A model generated the notes under the pieces. The model did no database searches. It was not told the DNA's origin and was given only the letters and a program-made list of their open reading frames with translations. This document shows, one piece after another, positions 1 to 10,324 of a stretch of 64,000 bases of DNA (position 1 is its first letter; the number at the start of each line of letters is the position of its first letter). Made by a program: the position numbers and the translations under genes. This DNA comes from Bacteroides neonati (GTDB lineage Bacteria; Bacteroidota; Bacteroidia; Bacteroidales; Bacteroidaceae): assembly GCF_000499785.1 (NCBI RefSeq), contig NZ_HG726023.1, positions 126,534 through 190,533 of the forward strand, in the 5' to 3' direction.

Positions 1-1098
1 TGTATTTCTTCGATTGTTGATTATTGAAAACATTCTTAGGTATTTTGATATCGTTTCTTCCTCGAATGTTAAATCTTTATCAAGACTATCCTTAAGTATC
101 GCAGTTATATTCTCATTGGTTTGAAGATTTCCAGACATCTCTGACACATAGCCTGCTCTGTCATCATAAACAATATCATTTGATTTCAAAAATGAAAAGA
201 AACGCCCCTTCTCAGCAATAACGTCACTTTTTTCTAAGCATTTCCGAAGAATTGTATTCATTGCGGTTTGGGCGTACGGGCGTATTTTCCCATCTTTAAT
301 TTGAGTTGCAACATAAAAATAGCCATCCATTGTATTTTTTGTTTCCTCAAAATACTTTAGTTCAATATATTTAGTTCTTTTATTAGCTTCTTTTACTAAT
401 GATATAAAGTCATCAAATACCTCTTTAAACAATTCTCCATTATAGCCATAAAAGCTAAAAAGATGTTCTGTGTCTAGATAGATTGTAAGTTTACTATCCC
501 AGCTGCCAATGGTATTTAAGTCTGTTGAATCAGTAATATCCTTAATGCCATGCAGTATTATATACCCATCACGAATTTCATTCAAACAATCAATAAAATT
601 TTCATCAGATTCATTTTCAATAATAAAACGTGAAAATAAGCAATCGCCTTGCTCCTTTTGGGTTGATAATAAAAAGTCTGCGAAATTAGATTTGAACTCT
701 TCTTCTTGTTCGACAGTCATTCTTAAACCTTTATTCAGGCGATAAAATTCTAATAACTTATCAAATACAAATTCATATTTAGTTGTTTGCGCTTTTTGAT
801 TCTCTTTAAATTGCTCTACAATAATACTTAATGGCATAGCATTATATGTATTGTCTCTATCTTTTGAAACCTCCTGTGATAACCTTTTTTTTAATACAGT
901 CTTTAGTACTCCTTCTGGAACATCAATTTCAAAATCCGTCTTGATTAGTATGCGGAGGCTAGTAATATTAAATGCGTGAAGATTGTTGTTATGTATTGTT
1001 GCTTTTACAAATTCAGCAATAACTGAAAATATGTCTTGATTTCCATTATCATATAAGTCTTGAAATAGTGCAATAGAAGCTAAAATATTATTTCTCAT
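1..1098 (-). CDS. Hypothetical protein, possible PIN-like domain (partial, runs off left edge)
   Basis: An uninterrupted reading frame runs from an ATG at 1098 to the window edge, at least 366 codons, with no stop seen. I do not recognise the family. Around residue 205 the pattern IYLDTEHLFSFYGYNG resembles the first beta strand and first acidic residue (D209) of a PIN-like nuclease fold, which would suggest an RNase. The C-terminal part, where the other acidic residues would lie, is incomplete. An in-frame ATG at 1140 belongs to a frame that closes at once, so 1098 is the start. It follows hsdR by 153 bp on the same strand and is AT-rich like the restriction genes, so it is probably cargo of the same defence cluster. 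The PIN assignment is inference. Confidence 0.75.
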   Translation of the reverse strand, partial: MRNNILASIALFQDLYDNGNQDIFSVIAEFVKATIHNNNLHAFNITSLRILIKTDFEIDVPEGVLKTVLKKRLSQEVSKDRDNTYNAMPLSIIVEQFKENQKAQTTKYEFVFDKLLEFYRLNKGLRMTVEQEEEFKSNFADFLLSTQKEQGDCLFSRFIIENESDENFIDCLNEIRDGYIILHGIKDITDSTDLNTIGSWDSKLTIYLDTEHLFSFYGYNGELFKEVFDDFISLVKEANKRTKYIELKYFEETKNTMDGYFYVATQIKDGKIRPYAQTAMNTILRKCLEKSDVIAEKGRFFSFLKSNDIVYDDRAGYVSEMSGNLQTNENITAILKDSLDKDLTFEEETISKYLRMFSIINNRRNT

Positions 1099-1251
1099 CG
1101 TAGTTTTTTATTTGTTATCATTATCTAATTTAGAACCCATGTGATATTTGATGTCGTAGTTGTTGTTACGATCTAACTCACTAGCTGACTATGTCTTGTT
1201 ACTCGGCTAGAGGTGAATCGGAAACAATAACATTTGCTAAATTAGACATAC

Positions 1252-4200
1252 TCAAATCTGCTCACCTATACGTTTAAACTTCTCGACAAAAGCGACAATC
1301 TTTTGAAAAACACTCTGTTTTTTTGTCAGATATTGAGGATTCAAAGGGCTCATTTTCGGCAAGATGGCGTTGAGCTCCGTACCGTTCTCACTTGCAAATT
1401 CACGTTTTAAAGAAGCTGTTATGTAACGCTTTGCCTCTGCCTTATTTAAATTTTCTTCTGCAATTAACTGTTCCGCCTCTTTCTTTAGTATTTGCCTTGC
1501 ATATTCATAGAATGAGTCTATTATATTCGCTTTGTCCTCAATGGTATTAAGGTCTGTTTCGTTGATGAAATCAACCACCAAGCTCTCTTTTGCTCTATTA
1601 CCAATACTTGCACGGATAACCCTGCGAATTTCCTCTATTAACGAAGCTTTGTCTTTGGTCTTTTTGTTATGCTCAAAAATCAATTCGATAATATACTCAA
1701 GGTTTATCTCTTGTGATTTAAGCAGGTCAACCTCAAAGACTACATCATCCCAGTCGATTTTTGACTCTTCTGATTCTTTACCGCTACGTTCCTGTCTTAA
1801 CCAGTCACGAATATCATTATAGGTAGATCTGTAATCTTGGATTGTACGATCAGGTAGTACCTCAATAGCTTGCATTGTGGCTATATCCTCATCTGTTACA
1901 AAATGAGCCTCTTTAAACGCTTCAATGGCTTTAGGATCGTTTATGTCTATTGCTTGAAGAGCTTTAAGGTGTGTAAATTCATCGTAGTTTTGCAGGATGT
2001 TTTCTACACGCAGGTACTCACCAAATAGTTTTGAGAACTCCTTTTTATCGCTCTCAGTGACTATCGCTTCCGGTGTCGGGAACTTCTCGTTTAACTCCTT
2101 TACAACTTCGATATAACCTCTGCGTGCTTCACCTGTGACAATATCCGTAAAACCCTCCAGATACTCTTTGTAGCTTTTTTCAAGCACTACATTTCTTGTA
2201 CTACTATCCCCGAATGTTCGAATAGCCTCAATGGTAGCAGCTTCCAAATCTCTAAAAGTAACGATGTTACCAAAAGTTTTGGTAGCATCATAAATTCGGT
2301 TGGTGCGAGAGAATGCCTGCATCAGTCCATGATAACGCAGGTTTTTATCCACAAATAGCGTGTTGAGTGTAGGTGCATCAAACCCCGTGAGGAACATACC
2401 CACAACAATGATAATATCAACCTCTTTGCTCTTTACCCGTTTGGCAAGGTCTCGGTAGTAGTTTTGAAATTCTTTGCTATCAACGCCAAAACTCGTTTTG
2501 AACATTTTGTTATAATCGTCAATAGCTTTCGTTAAAAACTCTTTGGCACTAAGATCCATTGCCGTAGGCTCAAAGGTCTCATCTGGTATTGTGCCTATTG
2601 CATTTTGCTCTTCATTGGCGGCAAAAGAGAAGATGGTCGCAATCTTGAGAGGTTTTTCACTATCCTTTTGCAGATGGTTCAGCTCCTCATAATAGCATTT
2701 TGCGGCATCAACACTACTTACGGCAAACATTGCATTAAATCCTTTGCCACCTCCTTGGTTTCGGTGGGTTTTGATTCTAAAATTCTGCAAAATATATTGC
2801 GATATCTCTTTTATACGAGCAGGGTGAAGCATCGCTTTCTTATACTCTGCCGAACTTAGCTTTTCTTCATCTTGCTCTTTTTCTATTCCCTTGAATTTAG
2901 GACGTACATCGTTGTAATCAACTTTAAACTTTAATACCTTTTCATCTCTGATTGCATCGGTGATGACATACGAGTGCAATTCACGTCCAAATACACTTGC
3001 GGTTGTCTCATCCCCCAAAGCATTTTCGGTAAATATCGGCGTTCCGGTGAATCCGAATTGATAGTATCGTTTAAACTTCTTCCTTAAGAGCTTTTGAGCC
3101 TCACCAAATTGTGAACGGTGGCATTCGTCAAAGATGAATACTACCTGTTTTTGGTATATTGACAGTTCACCTTCACCCTTCATCAAGTTGTTTAACTTCT
3201 GAATGGTGGTGACTATAATCTTGTTATCGTCTCTTTCGAGGTTCCTTTTTAGCCCTGCCGTGCTATCCGAGCCATTCACGCTGTCGGGCGAGAATCGTTG
3301 ATACTCCTTCATCGTCTGAAAGTCGAGATCCTTGCGATCCACCACAAAGAACACCTTGTCGATAAAGTCAAGCTGTGTCGCTAATCGAGCCGCTTTGAAG
3401 CTGGTGAGGGTTTTACCCGACCCTGTGGTGTGCCATATATATCCACCACCTTCAGGCTTAGACCATTGCTTTGCCTGAAAGGAGCTTTTGATTTTCCATA
3501 GTATTCTTTCGGTTGCTGCAATCTGATAGGGTCTCATGATGAGCAGCGTGTCGCTTGTATCGAAAACCGAATAAGTTAGAAGCACATTCAAAAGTGTTCT
3601 TTTTTCGAAGAATGTTGCTGTAAAGTCTTTGAGGTCTTTGATTAGCGTGTTGTCGGCTTTCGCCCAGTTCATCGTAAAGTCGAAGCTGTTTTTATTTCGC
3701 TCTGTGGTATTTGCAAAGTATCGGCTATCTGTTCCGTTCGAGATAACAAAGATTTGCAGGTACTTAAATAGAGAGTTTTCTTTGTTAAAACTCTCCTTCG
3801 TGTAGCGATGCACTTGGTTAAAGGCTTCACGGATAGCTACGCCACGCTTTTTCAGCTCAATTTGAACAAATGGCAACCCATTGACCAATATGGTAACGTC
3901 GTAACGATTGGCGTGCGTTCCCATTTGCTCAAATTGCGATATTACCTGCAATTTATTACGAGTAACATCTTGTTTATCAACTAAGTAGATGTTTTGGATA
4001 TGCCCATCGTCAAAAACAAAGTCGTAGATATAGTTGTCGTGTATTTTCCTTGTTTTTTCAACGAGGTTGTCACTTGGTTTGTCCAAATACTCCTCCACAT
4101 AACGAGCCCATTCGCCATCACTGAATACCATATTATTAAGCTCCTGAAGCTGTATTCTTGCATTGGCAAGCATCGCCTCTGCGCTCTTTATCGTGGGATT

Positions 4201-4356
4201 TTCATAGCCTTGGCTGATTAGGTCTTGTATGAGTTCTCGTTCGAGGGCGAACTCCGTTTGATAACCAACAGGAGCTTCACACACCATTGAGTACTTGGCA
4301 TAATCATCCAGAACTATGAAGTTTTTGGATTCTGCTATGGTTTTATATGGTCTCAT
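1252..4356 (-). CDS. hsdR: Type I restriction enzyme, R subunit (HsdR, type IC-like)
   Basis: This 1034-residue protein is the motor and nuclease subunit that translocates and cuts unmodified DNA with HsdM and HsdS. The N-terminal nuclease has the PD-(D/E)xK pattern (D153, then E167-L-K169 in VQIELKKRG). The SF2 translocase shows Walker A TTGSGKT (310-316), the DEAD-box variant DECH (410-413), motif III FTGTP (436-440) and motifs V/VI in the stretch containing LTGFDAP and QAFSRTNR. Its length is close to EcoR124I HsdR as I remember it. The start ATG shares one base with the stop of the upstream prrC-like gene (TAATG), which implies translational coupling. It is the last clear gene of the hsdM-hsdS-prrC-hsdR operon. 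All motifs appear intact. Confidence 0.96.
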   Translation of the reverse strand: MRPYKTIAESKNFIVLDDYAKYSMVCEAPVGYQTEFALERELIQDLISQGYENPTIKSAEAMLANARIQLQELNNMVFSDGEWARYVEEYLDKPSDNLVEKTRKIHDNYIYDFVFDDGHIQNIYLVDKQDVTRNKLQVISQFEQMGTHANRYDVTILVNGLPFVQIELKKRGVAIREAFNQVHRYTKESFNKENSLFKYLQIFVISNGTDSRYFANTTERNKNSFDFTMNWAKADNTLIKDLKDFTATFFEKRTLLNVLLTYSVFDTSDTLLIMRPYQIAATERILWKIKSSFQAKQWSKPEGGGYIWHTTGSGKTLTSFKAARLATQLDFIDKVFFVVDRKDLDFQTMKEYQRFSPDSVNGSDSTAGLKRNLERDDNKIIVTTIQKLNNLMKGEGELSIYQKQVVFIFDECHRSQFGEAQKLLRKKFKRYYQFGFTGTPIFTENALGDETTASVFGRELHSYVITDAIRDEKVLKFKVDYNDVRPKFKGIEKEQDEEKLSSAEYKKAMLHPARIKEISQYILQNFRIKTHRNQGGGKGFNAMFAVSSVDAAKCYYEELNHLQKDSEKPLKIATIFSFAANEEQNAIGTIPDETFEPTAMDLSAKEFLTKAIDDYNKMFKTSFGVDSKEFQNYYRDLAKRVKSKEVDIIIVVGMFLTGFDAPTLNTLFVDKNLRYHGLMQAFSRTNRIYDATKTFGNIVTFRDLEAATIEAIRTFGDSSTRNVVLEKSYKEYLEGFTDIVTGEARRGYIEVVKELNEKFPTPEAIVTESDKKEFSKLFGEYLRVENILQNYDEFTHLKALQAIDINDPKAIEAFKEAHFVTDEDIATMQAIEVLPDRTIQDYRSTYNDIRDWLRQERSGKESEESKIDWDDVVFEVDLLKSQEINLEYIIELIFEHNKKTKDKASLIEEIRRVIRASIGNRAKESLVVDFINETDLNTIEDKANIIDSFYEYARQILKKEAEQLIAEENLNKAEAKRYITASLKREFASENGTELNAILPKMSPLNPQYLTKKQSVFQKIVAFVEKFKRIGEQI

Positions 4357-5558
4357 TATTGTTCGTTTACGTTATTGTTATCACCTTGTTTAAAACCGCA
4401 AGTTTTCTTGATTTCAGGTAGTAAATAGCTTAAAACTCGTTTGTCATCATCTTTAACTATTGAACTTTCTTCTCCGCTATGTTTGGAGTGACTTGAGAGA
4501 TCAAGTATTCGTTTGTAATATGCACTACGTGAATCTTCTGGCAAGAGCTCATCCCACTTCTTATAACCGAGAAATGTAGATGTTTTTTCTAGGACATTAC
4601 GGAGAAAGTTGAAATGATATTTTTTAACATCTCCTGATTGTGCTGCTTTTTCTAATTCAGACAAAAGGGAAAGATGATAAGAAAAAGGAGAGTCTTTGGA
4701 ATCTTCAAGTAAAAACGTGCCATCATTCAGTTTTTCTATACGCCTTTTTATTCCGTGCTTTACTTTGTAGCCATAGCGTGAATCTGCATTATTGAATTCA
4801 TTAAAAAGAACATTATAAAATAATGGATTATGCGTTGTTATAATAAATTTCAAATCTGACTTACTTGATTTTATTAACTCCGCAATATTTACAGCCAATT
4901 CAATTAGGTGATTATCATCTAATGAACTTACTGGGTCGTCAATAAAAACATATTCCAAGTCATCAAATCGGTCAGTGTCTCGTTCTGCGGCTTCAGGGAC
5001 ATTAAGATTATCAATAACCTCTTCAAGCAGACTATAAAATAGACACCATATTAGGCAACTTTCTTCACCTTTTGAAATCTTTATATTCTCAATCTTTTCC
5101 TCATTACCACCCTCAATAGAGAAGGTGACTTCAGAATATGCCTTCACGATAATATTCTGACCTTCTTTGTCCTTTATGATGTACTGTTCGTTAAAGCGAG
5201 GCGTAAGCTTGTCATTTGTGTAACGCTGAAAGTGAGTTATTATGTTGTTTCCTTGCCCTTGAACACGAAGCACCCAATCTGTAAATTTGTTTGATTGTAT
5301 TTTTAGTTTTCTATCTGAATCTTTATCTAAATCATTATCCCAATAGAACAAATCTTCAGTAAAGGCATTATAGTAAATGATTTTACCTGCGGACTCCTTC
5401 TCTTCGGGTTCTTCTTTGCCGTCATCTTTGGGGGCTACCAACTCTTTAAACTCACGTGACAAACGTGTTTTACCTGTGCCATTAAAGGCGTAGATTAACT
5501 GCACTTTTTTATTAGCGTCTTTAAGGGCTCGTGCTATTTCTGTTAATGTCTGTCCCAT
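4356..5558 (-). CDS. prrC: PrrC-like anticodon nuclease embedded in the type I restriction operon
   Basis: This 400-residue protein has an ABC-type ATPase part with Walker A FNGTGKT (25-31), a signature-like SKGEE (162-166), and Walker B/D-loop [12 protein letters not shown] (204-215) followed by TTHN. The C-terminal part contains R320 and E324 (FLRNVLEK), then H357 and H360 (SSHSKHSG). In E. coli PrrC the anticodon nuclease triad is Arg320-Glu324-His356, and the protein is of near-identical length, so the match is strong. PrrC is a latent ribonuclease that cuts tRNA-Lys at the anticodon when a phage disables the associated type IC enzyme. Gene order hsdM-hsdS-prrC-hsdR matches prrA-B-C-D. 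It overlaps hsdS by 16 bp and hsdR by one base. A generic AAA ATPase is the alternative, but the triad and context argue against it. Confidence 0.9.
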   Translation of the reverse strand: MGQTLTEIARALKDANKKVQLIYAFNGTGKTRLSREFKELVAPKDDGKEEPEEKESAGKIIYYNAFTEDLFYWDNDLDKDSDRKLKIQSNKFTDWVLRVQGQGNNIITHFQRYTNDKLTPRFNEQYIIKDKEGQNIIVKAYSEVTFSIEGGNEEKIENIKISKGEESCLIWCLFYSLLEEVIDNLNVPEAAERDTDRFDDLEYVFIDDPVSSLDDNHLIELAVNIAELIKSSKSDLKFIITTHNPLFYNVLFNEFNNADSRYGYKVKHGIKRRIEKLNDGTFLLEDSKDSPFSYHLSLLSELEKAAQSGDVKKYHFNFLRNVLEKTSTFLGYKKWDELLPEDSRSAYYKRILDLSSHSKHSGEESSIVKDDDKRVLSYLLPEIKKTCGFKQGDNNNVNEQ

Positions 5559-6706
5559 ATTATGCCTCTATTGTTATCGGTTGGAAATGTTAGTAACATA
5601 TCTCGGTAGTATTCATACTGTTTTTGGCGTAGTTCAATCTCTTTTGGCAGACCTTCACTTATTGAAGTTGTGAGGGTGTCGAATTTGTCGAGAATTGCAA
5701 CTATGCGTTCTTGCTCTTCGAGGGAAGGAATAGGAGTAGGCATTTTTTCAAATGCTGTTTTTGATAGACGAGGTACGCTTGAGCGTCGAACTTGACCTGT
5801 TATTTTCTGCTGTTGAGTTAATAGGAAGTAGTATAAAAACTTACTATTAAAATTTTCTGGGGTTGTGAAATAATAAACATCATCTGCCGCCCAAAAATTA
5901 ACACTACTATAACCTATTTCGCCAGCAGAACCAGCACTTATAATAAATGTAGTATTAGCATTTACATTGCTTTCATGATAATAACCAAGAGGAATCATAC
6001 AATTTTGGAAAACTGCATATTCCCCAGTTTCCTTTAATTGACTTTTAATTAATCTTCTACCACGGTTAATTCCGAGAACTTCGCCCAACGGCTTCCATTC
6101 CACTTCGCCAGCTTCAAAACTTAACAACTGGTCACGATAGTAGTTATACTGCTTTTTGCGAGCTGTAAGCTCCGCTGTAAGCTCCGCTGTAAGCTCCGTA
6201 AAAGTATCTAATATACGAACTATCTCTTTTTGAATTTCGATAGGTGGGATTGGGATTGATATTGCCTGAATGTCTTTATCTAGCAGGTGTCTTACTGTTC
6301 CAGTTTGCTTGCCCTGTTCTATTTTTTTTATTACAATTTTCAACAGATGAGATAAATATCCATTACAGATAGTCTTTTCATTATCATTGGAATAAAATTT
6401 ACAAACACGTTGACAAAGTATACCCCCGTTTGTCTTCCAATTACCAACATGAAAATTACCATCCATTCCCACAAGCAAATCTCCCAGAGATAATACATAT
6501 TTGTCAGGAATATTTTGAGTTGTAAAAGTGTCAGATGTTCCACTTAGAACATCTCTAATGCGAGCCAAAGGTTTTCCTTTTCCATCATTATTAAATAGTG
6601 ATGCATCACAAGGATATCCATAAATCACATCAGAAACAGACAGTAATTTATCGTATTTTACCCCATTAGGGCAAAACTGCTGAATTAATTTATCTAAATA
6701 ACTCAT
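5543..6706 (-). CDS. hsdS: Type I restriction enzyme, specificity subunit (HsdS)
   Basis: This 387-residue protein sets the DNA target of the restriction-methylation complex. It has two target-recognition halves, each closed by a conserved helix: one near residues 172-198 ending in [11 protein letters not shown], and one near 340-375 ending in [11 protein letters not shown]. The central helix carries three TAEL units (about residues 170-181), as in the type IC enzymes EcoR124I and II, where copy number sets the spacer length of the bipartite target. Each half also has a proline-rich turn ([24 protein letters not shown]) typical of HsdS. It overlaps hsdM by four bases (ATGA) and prrC by 16 bases. 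The recognition sequence cannot be read from the protein. Confidence 0.95.
   Translation of the reverse strand: MSYLDKLIQQFCPNGVKYDKLLSVSDVIYGYPCDASLFNNDGKGKPLARIRDVLSGTSDTFTTQNIPDKYVLSLGDLLVGMDGNFHVGNWKTNGGILCQRVCKFYSNDNEKTICNGYLSHLLKIVIKKIEQGKQTGTVRHLLDKDIQAISIPIPPIEIQKEIVRILDTFTELTAELTAELTARKKQYNYYRDQLLSFEAGEVEWKPLGEVLGINRGRRLIKSQLKETGEYAVFQNCMIPLGYYHESNVNANTTFIISAGSAGEIGYSSVNFWAADDVYYFTTPENFNSKFLYYFLLTQQQKITGQVRRSSVPRLSKTAFEKMPTPIPSLEEQERIVAILDKFDTLTTSISEGLPKEIELRQKQYEYYRDMLLTFPTDNNRGIIWDRH
6162..6197 (-). repeat. Three perfect 12-bp tandem repeats coding TAEL in hsdS
   Basis: Three identical plus-strand copies of gctgtaagctcc lie head to tail and encode [12 protein letters not shown] on the minus strand, in the spacer helix between the two recognition domains. 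In EcoR124I versus EcoR124II, two versus three such units change the target spacer by one base pair. Gain or loss of a unit keeps the reading frame, so this is a plausible slippage site. Confidence 0.9.
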
Positions 6707-8250
6707 GCCTCAATCTCCTTTAAAATAGCATCAATCTCAGCACGAAGAGTGTTTATCTTCGCCACGGTTTTTGAAATTTCTGCATTCAACTCCGTAATAT
6801 CCACTTTTTCACGATTATCCTTTTGTTCCACATAGGAACTAACAGAAAGGTTGTAATCGTTTTCGGCAATCAGTTTGTTGTCTACCGATTTTGCTGTATA
6901 TTCAACATCTTCTTTGCGGTCGAAAATTTCCATAATCCTCTCAATATGCTTGTCTTCAAGAAGATTGTTATTAGTTACCTTTTTGAAAAACTCTTCACCG
7001 CTTGCATCTATAAACTGCGTTTTGGAATCTCTCTTATTTTTGGCAAGAACCAAGATATTTACAGCTATCGAAGTTCCATAGAACAAGTTCGGAGCTAATG
7101 AAATTACAGTTTCGACAAAGTTATTGTCTACCAAGTATTTTCTAATTTTCTGCTCTGCACCTCCACGATAGAAGATGCCGGGGAAACAGACAATAGCTGC
7201 CCTCCCTTTACCCGAAAGATAACTTAGGGCGTGCAGCACAAAGGCAAAGTCTGCCTTTGACTTAGGTGCAAGCACACCTGCAGGGGCAAAACGGTCATCG
7301 TTAATCAGCGTAGGGTCGTCCGAGCCAATCCAATTTACAGAATATGGCGGATTAGAAACAATGGCATCAAAAGGTTTGTCGTCACCAAAGTGGGGATCTC
7401 TAAGCGTATCACCGAGTGCTATATTAAACTTGTCGTAGTTGATATTATGCAAAAACATATTCATACGAGCAAGGTTATAGGTGGTGTGGTTAATCTCCTG
7501 ACCAAAGAAACCCTCTTCAATGATATGATTATCAAAGTGTTTTTTTGCTTGCAAAAGCAACGAGCCTGAGCCTGCAGCAGGGTCGTAAATCTTGTTTACT
7601 CTTGTCTGCTTGTGCATAGCAAGCTGCGCAATAAGTTTGGAAACGTGCTGAGGTGTAAAGAACTCACCTCCCGACTTCCCTGCATTAGCGGCATAGTTAG
7701 AAATAAGAAATTCATAGGCATCGCCAAATAGGTCTATCTGGTTGTCTTCGAAATCTCCAAAATTCAGCTCCTCCACGCCTTTCAATACTGCTGCTAAGCG
7801 ACTATTTTTATTTTCAACGGTATTGCCCAATCGTGTACTGGTCGTGTCAAAATCGGCAAACAATCCCTTAATATCTTCTTCGGACGGATAGCCGTTTGCG
7901 GAACTCTCAATCTCATCGAAAATCTTTTTGAGATCTGTATTAAGATTCGGATTTGTATTAGCGTTTGCTGCAACGTTCACAAAAAGTTGACTCGGTAAGA
8001 TGAAATATCCTTTTGTTTTAATGGCATCATCTTTAATCTCTGGCGTTATTACACTATCCGCTAAGTTAGCGTAGTCAACGCTATCGTCGCCACCTTCAAT
8101 GTATTTCGTGAAATTTTCGCTTATAAAACGATAGAAAAGTGCTCCCAGCACAAACTGTTTGAAATCCCATCCATCAACAGCGCCACGTACCTCGTTGGCT
8201 ATTTTCCATATCTTATTTTGCAATTCAGCTCTTTGTATTGTACTTGTCAT
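6703..8250 (-). CDS. hsdM: Type I restriction enzyme, methylation subunit (HsdM)
   Basis: This 515-residue adenine-N6 methyltransferase subunit modifies host target sites and, with HsdS and HsdR, forms the restriction complex. An N-terminal helical HsdM domain (about 1-165) precedes the SAM-binding fold: EFFTP (196-200), motif I DPAAGSGS (223-230) and catalytic motif IV NPPY (300-303). A C-terminal helix rich in Glu and Lys (about 470-515) probably packs on HsdS. Length agrees with type IC HsdM. It is followed by hsdS with an ATGA overlap and preceded by a small HTH gene 30 bp upstream, so the promoter is probably the one in front of that regulator. Confidence 0.96.
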   Translation of the reverse strand: MTSTIQRAELQNKIWKIANEVRGAVDGWDFKQFVLGALFYRFISENFTKYIEGGDDSVDYANLADSVITPEIKDDAIKTKGYFILPSQLFVNVAANANTNPNLNTDLKKIFDEIESSANGYPSEEDIKGLFADFDTTSTRLGNTVENKNSRLAAVLKGVEELNFGDFEDNQIDLFGDAYEFLISNYAANAGKSGGEFFTPQHVSKLIAQLAMHKQTRVNKIYDPAAGSGSLLLQAKKHFDNHIIEEGFFGQEINHTTYNLARMNMFLHNINYDKFNIALGDTLRDPHFGDDKPFDAIVSNPPYSVNWIGSDDPTLINDDRFAPAGVLAPKSKADFAFVLHALSYLSGKGRAAIVCFPGIFYRGGAEQKIRKYLVDNNFVETVISLAPNLFYGTSIAVNILVLAKNKRDSKTQFIDASGEEFFKKVTNNNLLEDKHIERIMEIFDRKEDVEYTAKSVDNKLIAENDYNLSVSSYVEQKDNREKVDITELNAEISKTVAKINTLRAEIDAILKEIEA

Positions 8251-8280
8251 TTTTCCGATTTTTTAGTGTTCAATAAGTAG

Positions 8281-8481
8281 TTACCTGCTCTTATTCAGCA
8301 ATTCTCTGCGATCAACTGATAAAAGTTTTGCTATTTTCTCAAGCGTAGGAATTGATGGCTGAATAACATTCGTACACCATTTTGAGACCGTAGAAGGGTC
8401 TTTGCCTAACTGTTCTGCCAGCCATTTACCTGTTTTCCCTTGTTCTACAAGCACTACTTTTATGCGATTTATATTTTCCAT
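8281..8481 (-). CDS. Small Cro/CI-type HTH regulator of the restriction operon
   Basis: This 66-residue protein is essentially one helix-turn-helix domain: TGKWLAEQLGKDPSTVSKWC is the recognition unit, followed by LEKIAKLLSVDRRELL. The ATG at 8481 is preferred over one at 8511 because AAAGGTGA, a good ribosome-binding site, lies just before it, and because a likely -7 box at 8509-8516 would place the upstream ATG outside the transcript. It lies 30 bp before hsdM on the same strand and may act as a controller protein that times restriction and modification gene expression. That role is inferred from position and size. Confidence 0.85.
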   Translation of the reverse strand: MENINRIKVVLVEQGKTGKWLAEQLGKDPSTVSKWCTNVIQPSIPTLEKIAKLLSVDRRELLNKSR

Positions 8482-8508
8482 TATATCACCTTTAATAGAT
8501 ATGTAATA

Positions 8509-8516
8509 CAAAGATA
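8509..8516 (-). promoter_or_regulatory. Likely -7 box of the restriction operon promoter
   Basis: The minus strand reads TATCTTTG, matching the Bacteroides TAnnTTTG -7 consensus, 28 bp before the HTH start at 8481. A clear TTTG -33 element at the usual spacing is not seen; the nearest is GTTG 23 nt upstream. Confidence 0.55.
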
Positions 8517-8592
8517 TTGAAAATTCCAGTAGCTTGTATCAACTTTCTAAACAATTATTTAACAGCCTGTTTTGGGGGCGGAAATTAGGGCG

Positions 8593-9879
8593 TTACATTC
8601 GTCTGCCTTTCTTCTTTTTCTTTTGCATTCTTCGTCGGAACATCTCCTCTTCTGGGTCGTCGCCATTAGGCAATATCGGAATGTCGAAGAGCGAACCAAT
8701 AGAGCCACCAATACTGCTGCTTTCGAGGTGTTGCTCTGTGTGGTGAATGGTTTGTTGCGCAGGTGGCGATTGTTGTGGGGCAAATGGGGCAGAGCCTTGC
8801 GATTGTGCAACGTTGGTTAGATGCTCATATTGTTTAGGGTTCTCAAGCCTATCAACGATTGCGTTTGCTGCGTACTCTTTGCCCAGACGTGAGCCATTGA
8901 GGACTACGCCTGTGTTGTGGTCAATGAAAGTAACACCGTACAAGCGACCTGCTGCGTTCTCTCGATAGACTACACCGATACCACTTTGGAACAAGTTGTA
9001 ACGGAGCTGCTCCTTGTTGGTAGCTCCTGCGAATGCTTGATTGATGGCTCTCTTTAATGAAGCTGCCGGGCGGCTCTTTTCTAAGTGCTCTTTTGAGGCT
9101 TGGTACTTTTTCTCTAACGCTTCGTTGCCGGCAAATTTGCCGAGTGTGGCTGACGAAAATGGGTTACCAACTTTGTTGTCTTCATTGTCGGTTGCCGAGT
9201 AAACAATACCACTAAATGGGCTGCCATAGTGCGAACCTTTCACCTCTTCGGCTGCAATGTTAAACTTCGTAAGCACCGCTTTATACTCCGTAAAGGTGAG
9301 AAAATGGTATTTGTTCATCACCTCCCTGACAACATTTTCGACCTGTTCTTTGGCGTTTCCTTGACTCACATCAACCATTTTTAGCTCTGGTTTTTTCTCT
9401 TTTGACATCTTTTCGGCTGTATGGAGTCCATATTTTTGCTCCAAAGAACGAGTTATATCCTTGCTTCTTCGCCTCTCAAATTTGTCGTTTATCTTCTTTC
9501 CTTTCTCATTTACACGCACAGAAACGACGTGCAAATGATGTCGACTTATGTCGTGATGCTTGAAAACAACGTATGGTTGCGAACCATATCCCATACGCTT
9601 CATATACTCCTCGGCTACCAGCGAAAGCTCCATATCCGAGAGTTTATCATCAGGGTGAGGGTTGAGCGATACGTGAAAAACAGGGTTTTCAGTCCGGTAT
9701 CTTTGGGGCATAAACAGCTCAAAATCCTTCATCATATCACTCACCTTGAACTCCTCGCCTTGCTGTGGACAGAGCATTTTGTTGGTTAGAAGTATCTGAG
9801 CTGTATCGGCTTTGAACTTGTTCATATTGTAATTTATCGCTCCTGCGAGTGATCCGCTGACGCTGATTTTTGCAACCAT
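8593..9879 (-). CDS. Relaxase / mobilization nuclease (MobB type)
   Basis: This 428-residue protein is a MOBP-like relaxase that would nick one strand at oriT and lead DNA transfer. The N-terminus contains the likely nucleophile Y17 (INYNMNK), and the metal-binding histidine motif is HHDISRHHLHVVSVRVN (about 108-124). The catalytic fold ends near residue 140. The C-terminal half is a less conserved region with a Pro/Gln-rich stretch and a basic end (KKKKKGRRM). It overlaps the MobA-like gene by 46 bp. There are no type IV secretion genes in view, so transfer would depend on a helper element, as for NBUs and other mobilizable Bacteroides elements. Confidence 0.9.
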   Translation of the reverse strand: MVAKISVSGSLAGAINYNMNKFKADTAQILLTNKMLCPQQGEEFKVSDMMKDFELFMPQRYRTENPVFHVSLNPHPDDKLSDMELSLVAEEYMKRMGYGSQPYVVFKHHDISRHHLHVVSVRVNEKGKKINDKFERRRSKDITRSLEQKYGLHTAEKMSKEKKPELKMVDVSQGNAKEQVENVVREVMNKYHFLTFTEYKAVLTKFNIAAEEVKGSHYGSPFSGIVYSATDNEDNKVGNPFSSATLGKFAGNEALEKKYQASKEHLEKSRPAASLKRAINQAFAGATNKEQLRYNLFQSGIGVVYRENAAGRLYGVTFIDHNTGVVLNGSRLGKEYAANAIVDRLENPKQYEHLTNVAQSQGSAPFAPQQSPPAQQTIHHTEQHLESSSIGGSIGSLFDIPILPNGDDPEEEMFRRRMQKKKKKGRRM

Positions 9880-10286
9880 AGTTCTTTGAATTTTTGTGAT
9901 AATTCGGAAATTTGTCGGCTAATGACAACCAACTCTACAGTCTGTTGCTCCAATTTATAGAGCATCGCCAGAGCTTTTCGCTCCTCAAATTTGCTCTTGA
10001 GAGTTACGACAGTTTGATTGTAATTGACTCCGATTGCTCGAAATTGATTGTATAGAGAGGATAGTAGTTGCGTATATTCAAGCAACGATCCATCAACTTT
10101 TACCACCCGAAAGGTCTCGTTAAATATCCGTGCCTTGATGAACGATGCCATACTATGTATCCCAGATTTCTCATAAAGCGTGAGGAAATCTGCATACTCA
10201 ATATCACTCAAATTGACACTAACACGATTCTTAGCAGGGTCGATTTTTGGTGGTCTGCCACCCATTTTATTCTTTATTCTATTCAT
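9834..10286 (-). CDS. MobA-like relaxosome accessory protein
   Basis: This 150-residue protein begins MNRIKNKMGGRPPKID, a common start of Bacteroides MobA/BmgA-type proteins. A ribbon-helix-helix-like region (NRVSVNLSDIEYADFLTLYE) follows, then a long helical region with YNQFRAIGVNYNQTV, typical of MobC/MobA relaxosome partners. An in-frame ATG exists at 10406, but its extension would be translated through the hairpin-rich region, so I prefer 10286; 10265 is also possible. It would bind oriT DNA and help load the relaxase encoded immediately downstream, with which it overlaps by 46 bp. Confidence 0.82.
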   Translation of the reverse strand: MNRIKNKMGGRPPKIDPAKNRVSVNLSDIEYADFLTLYEKSGIHSMASFIKARIFNETFRVVKVDGSLLEYTQLLSSLYNQFRAIGVNYNQTVVTLKSKFEERKALAMLYKLEQQTVELVVISRQISELSQKFKELWLQKSASADHSQER

Positions 10287-10324
10287 ATTGTTTTCTATTG
10301 ATATACGACTTCGGAGTATATCTA

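Noticed and set aside
4356..5558. Reading the ATPase as an OLD-family nuclease or RecF-like repair protein.
   Set aside because: It has no Toprim domain, is too short, and has the PrrC triad and the prr gene order.
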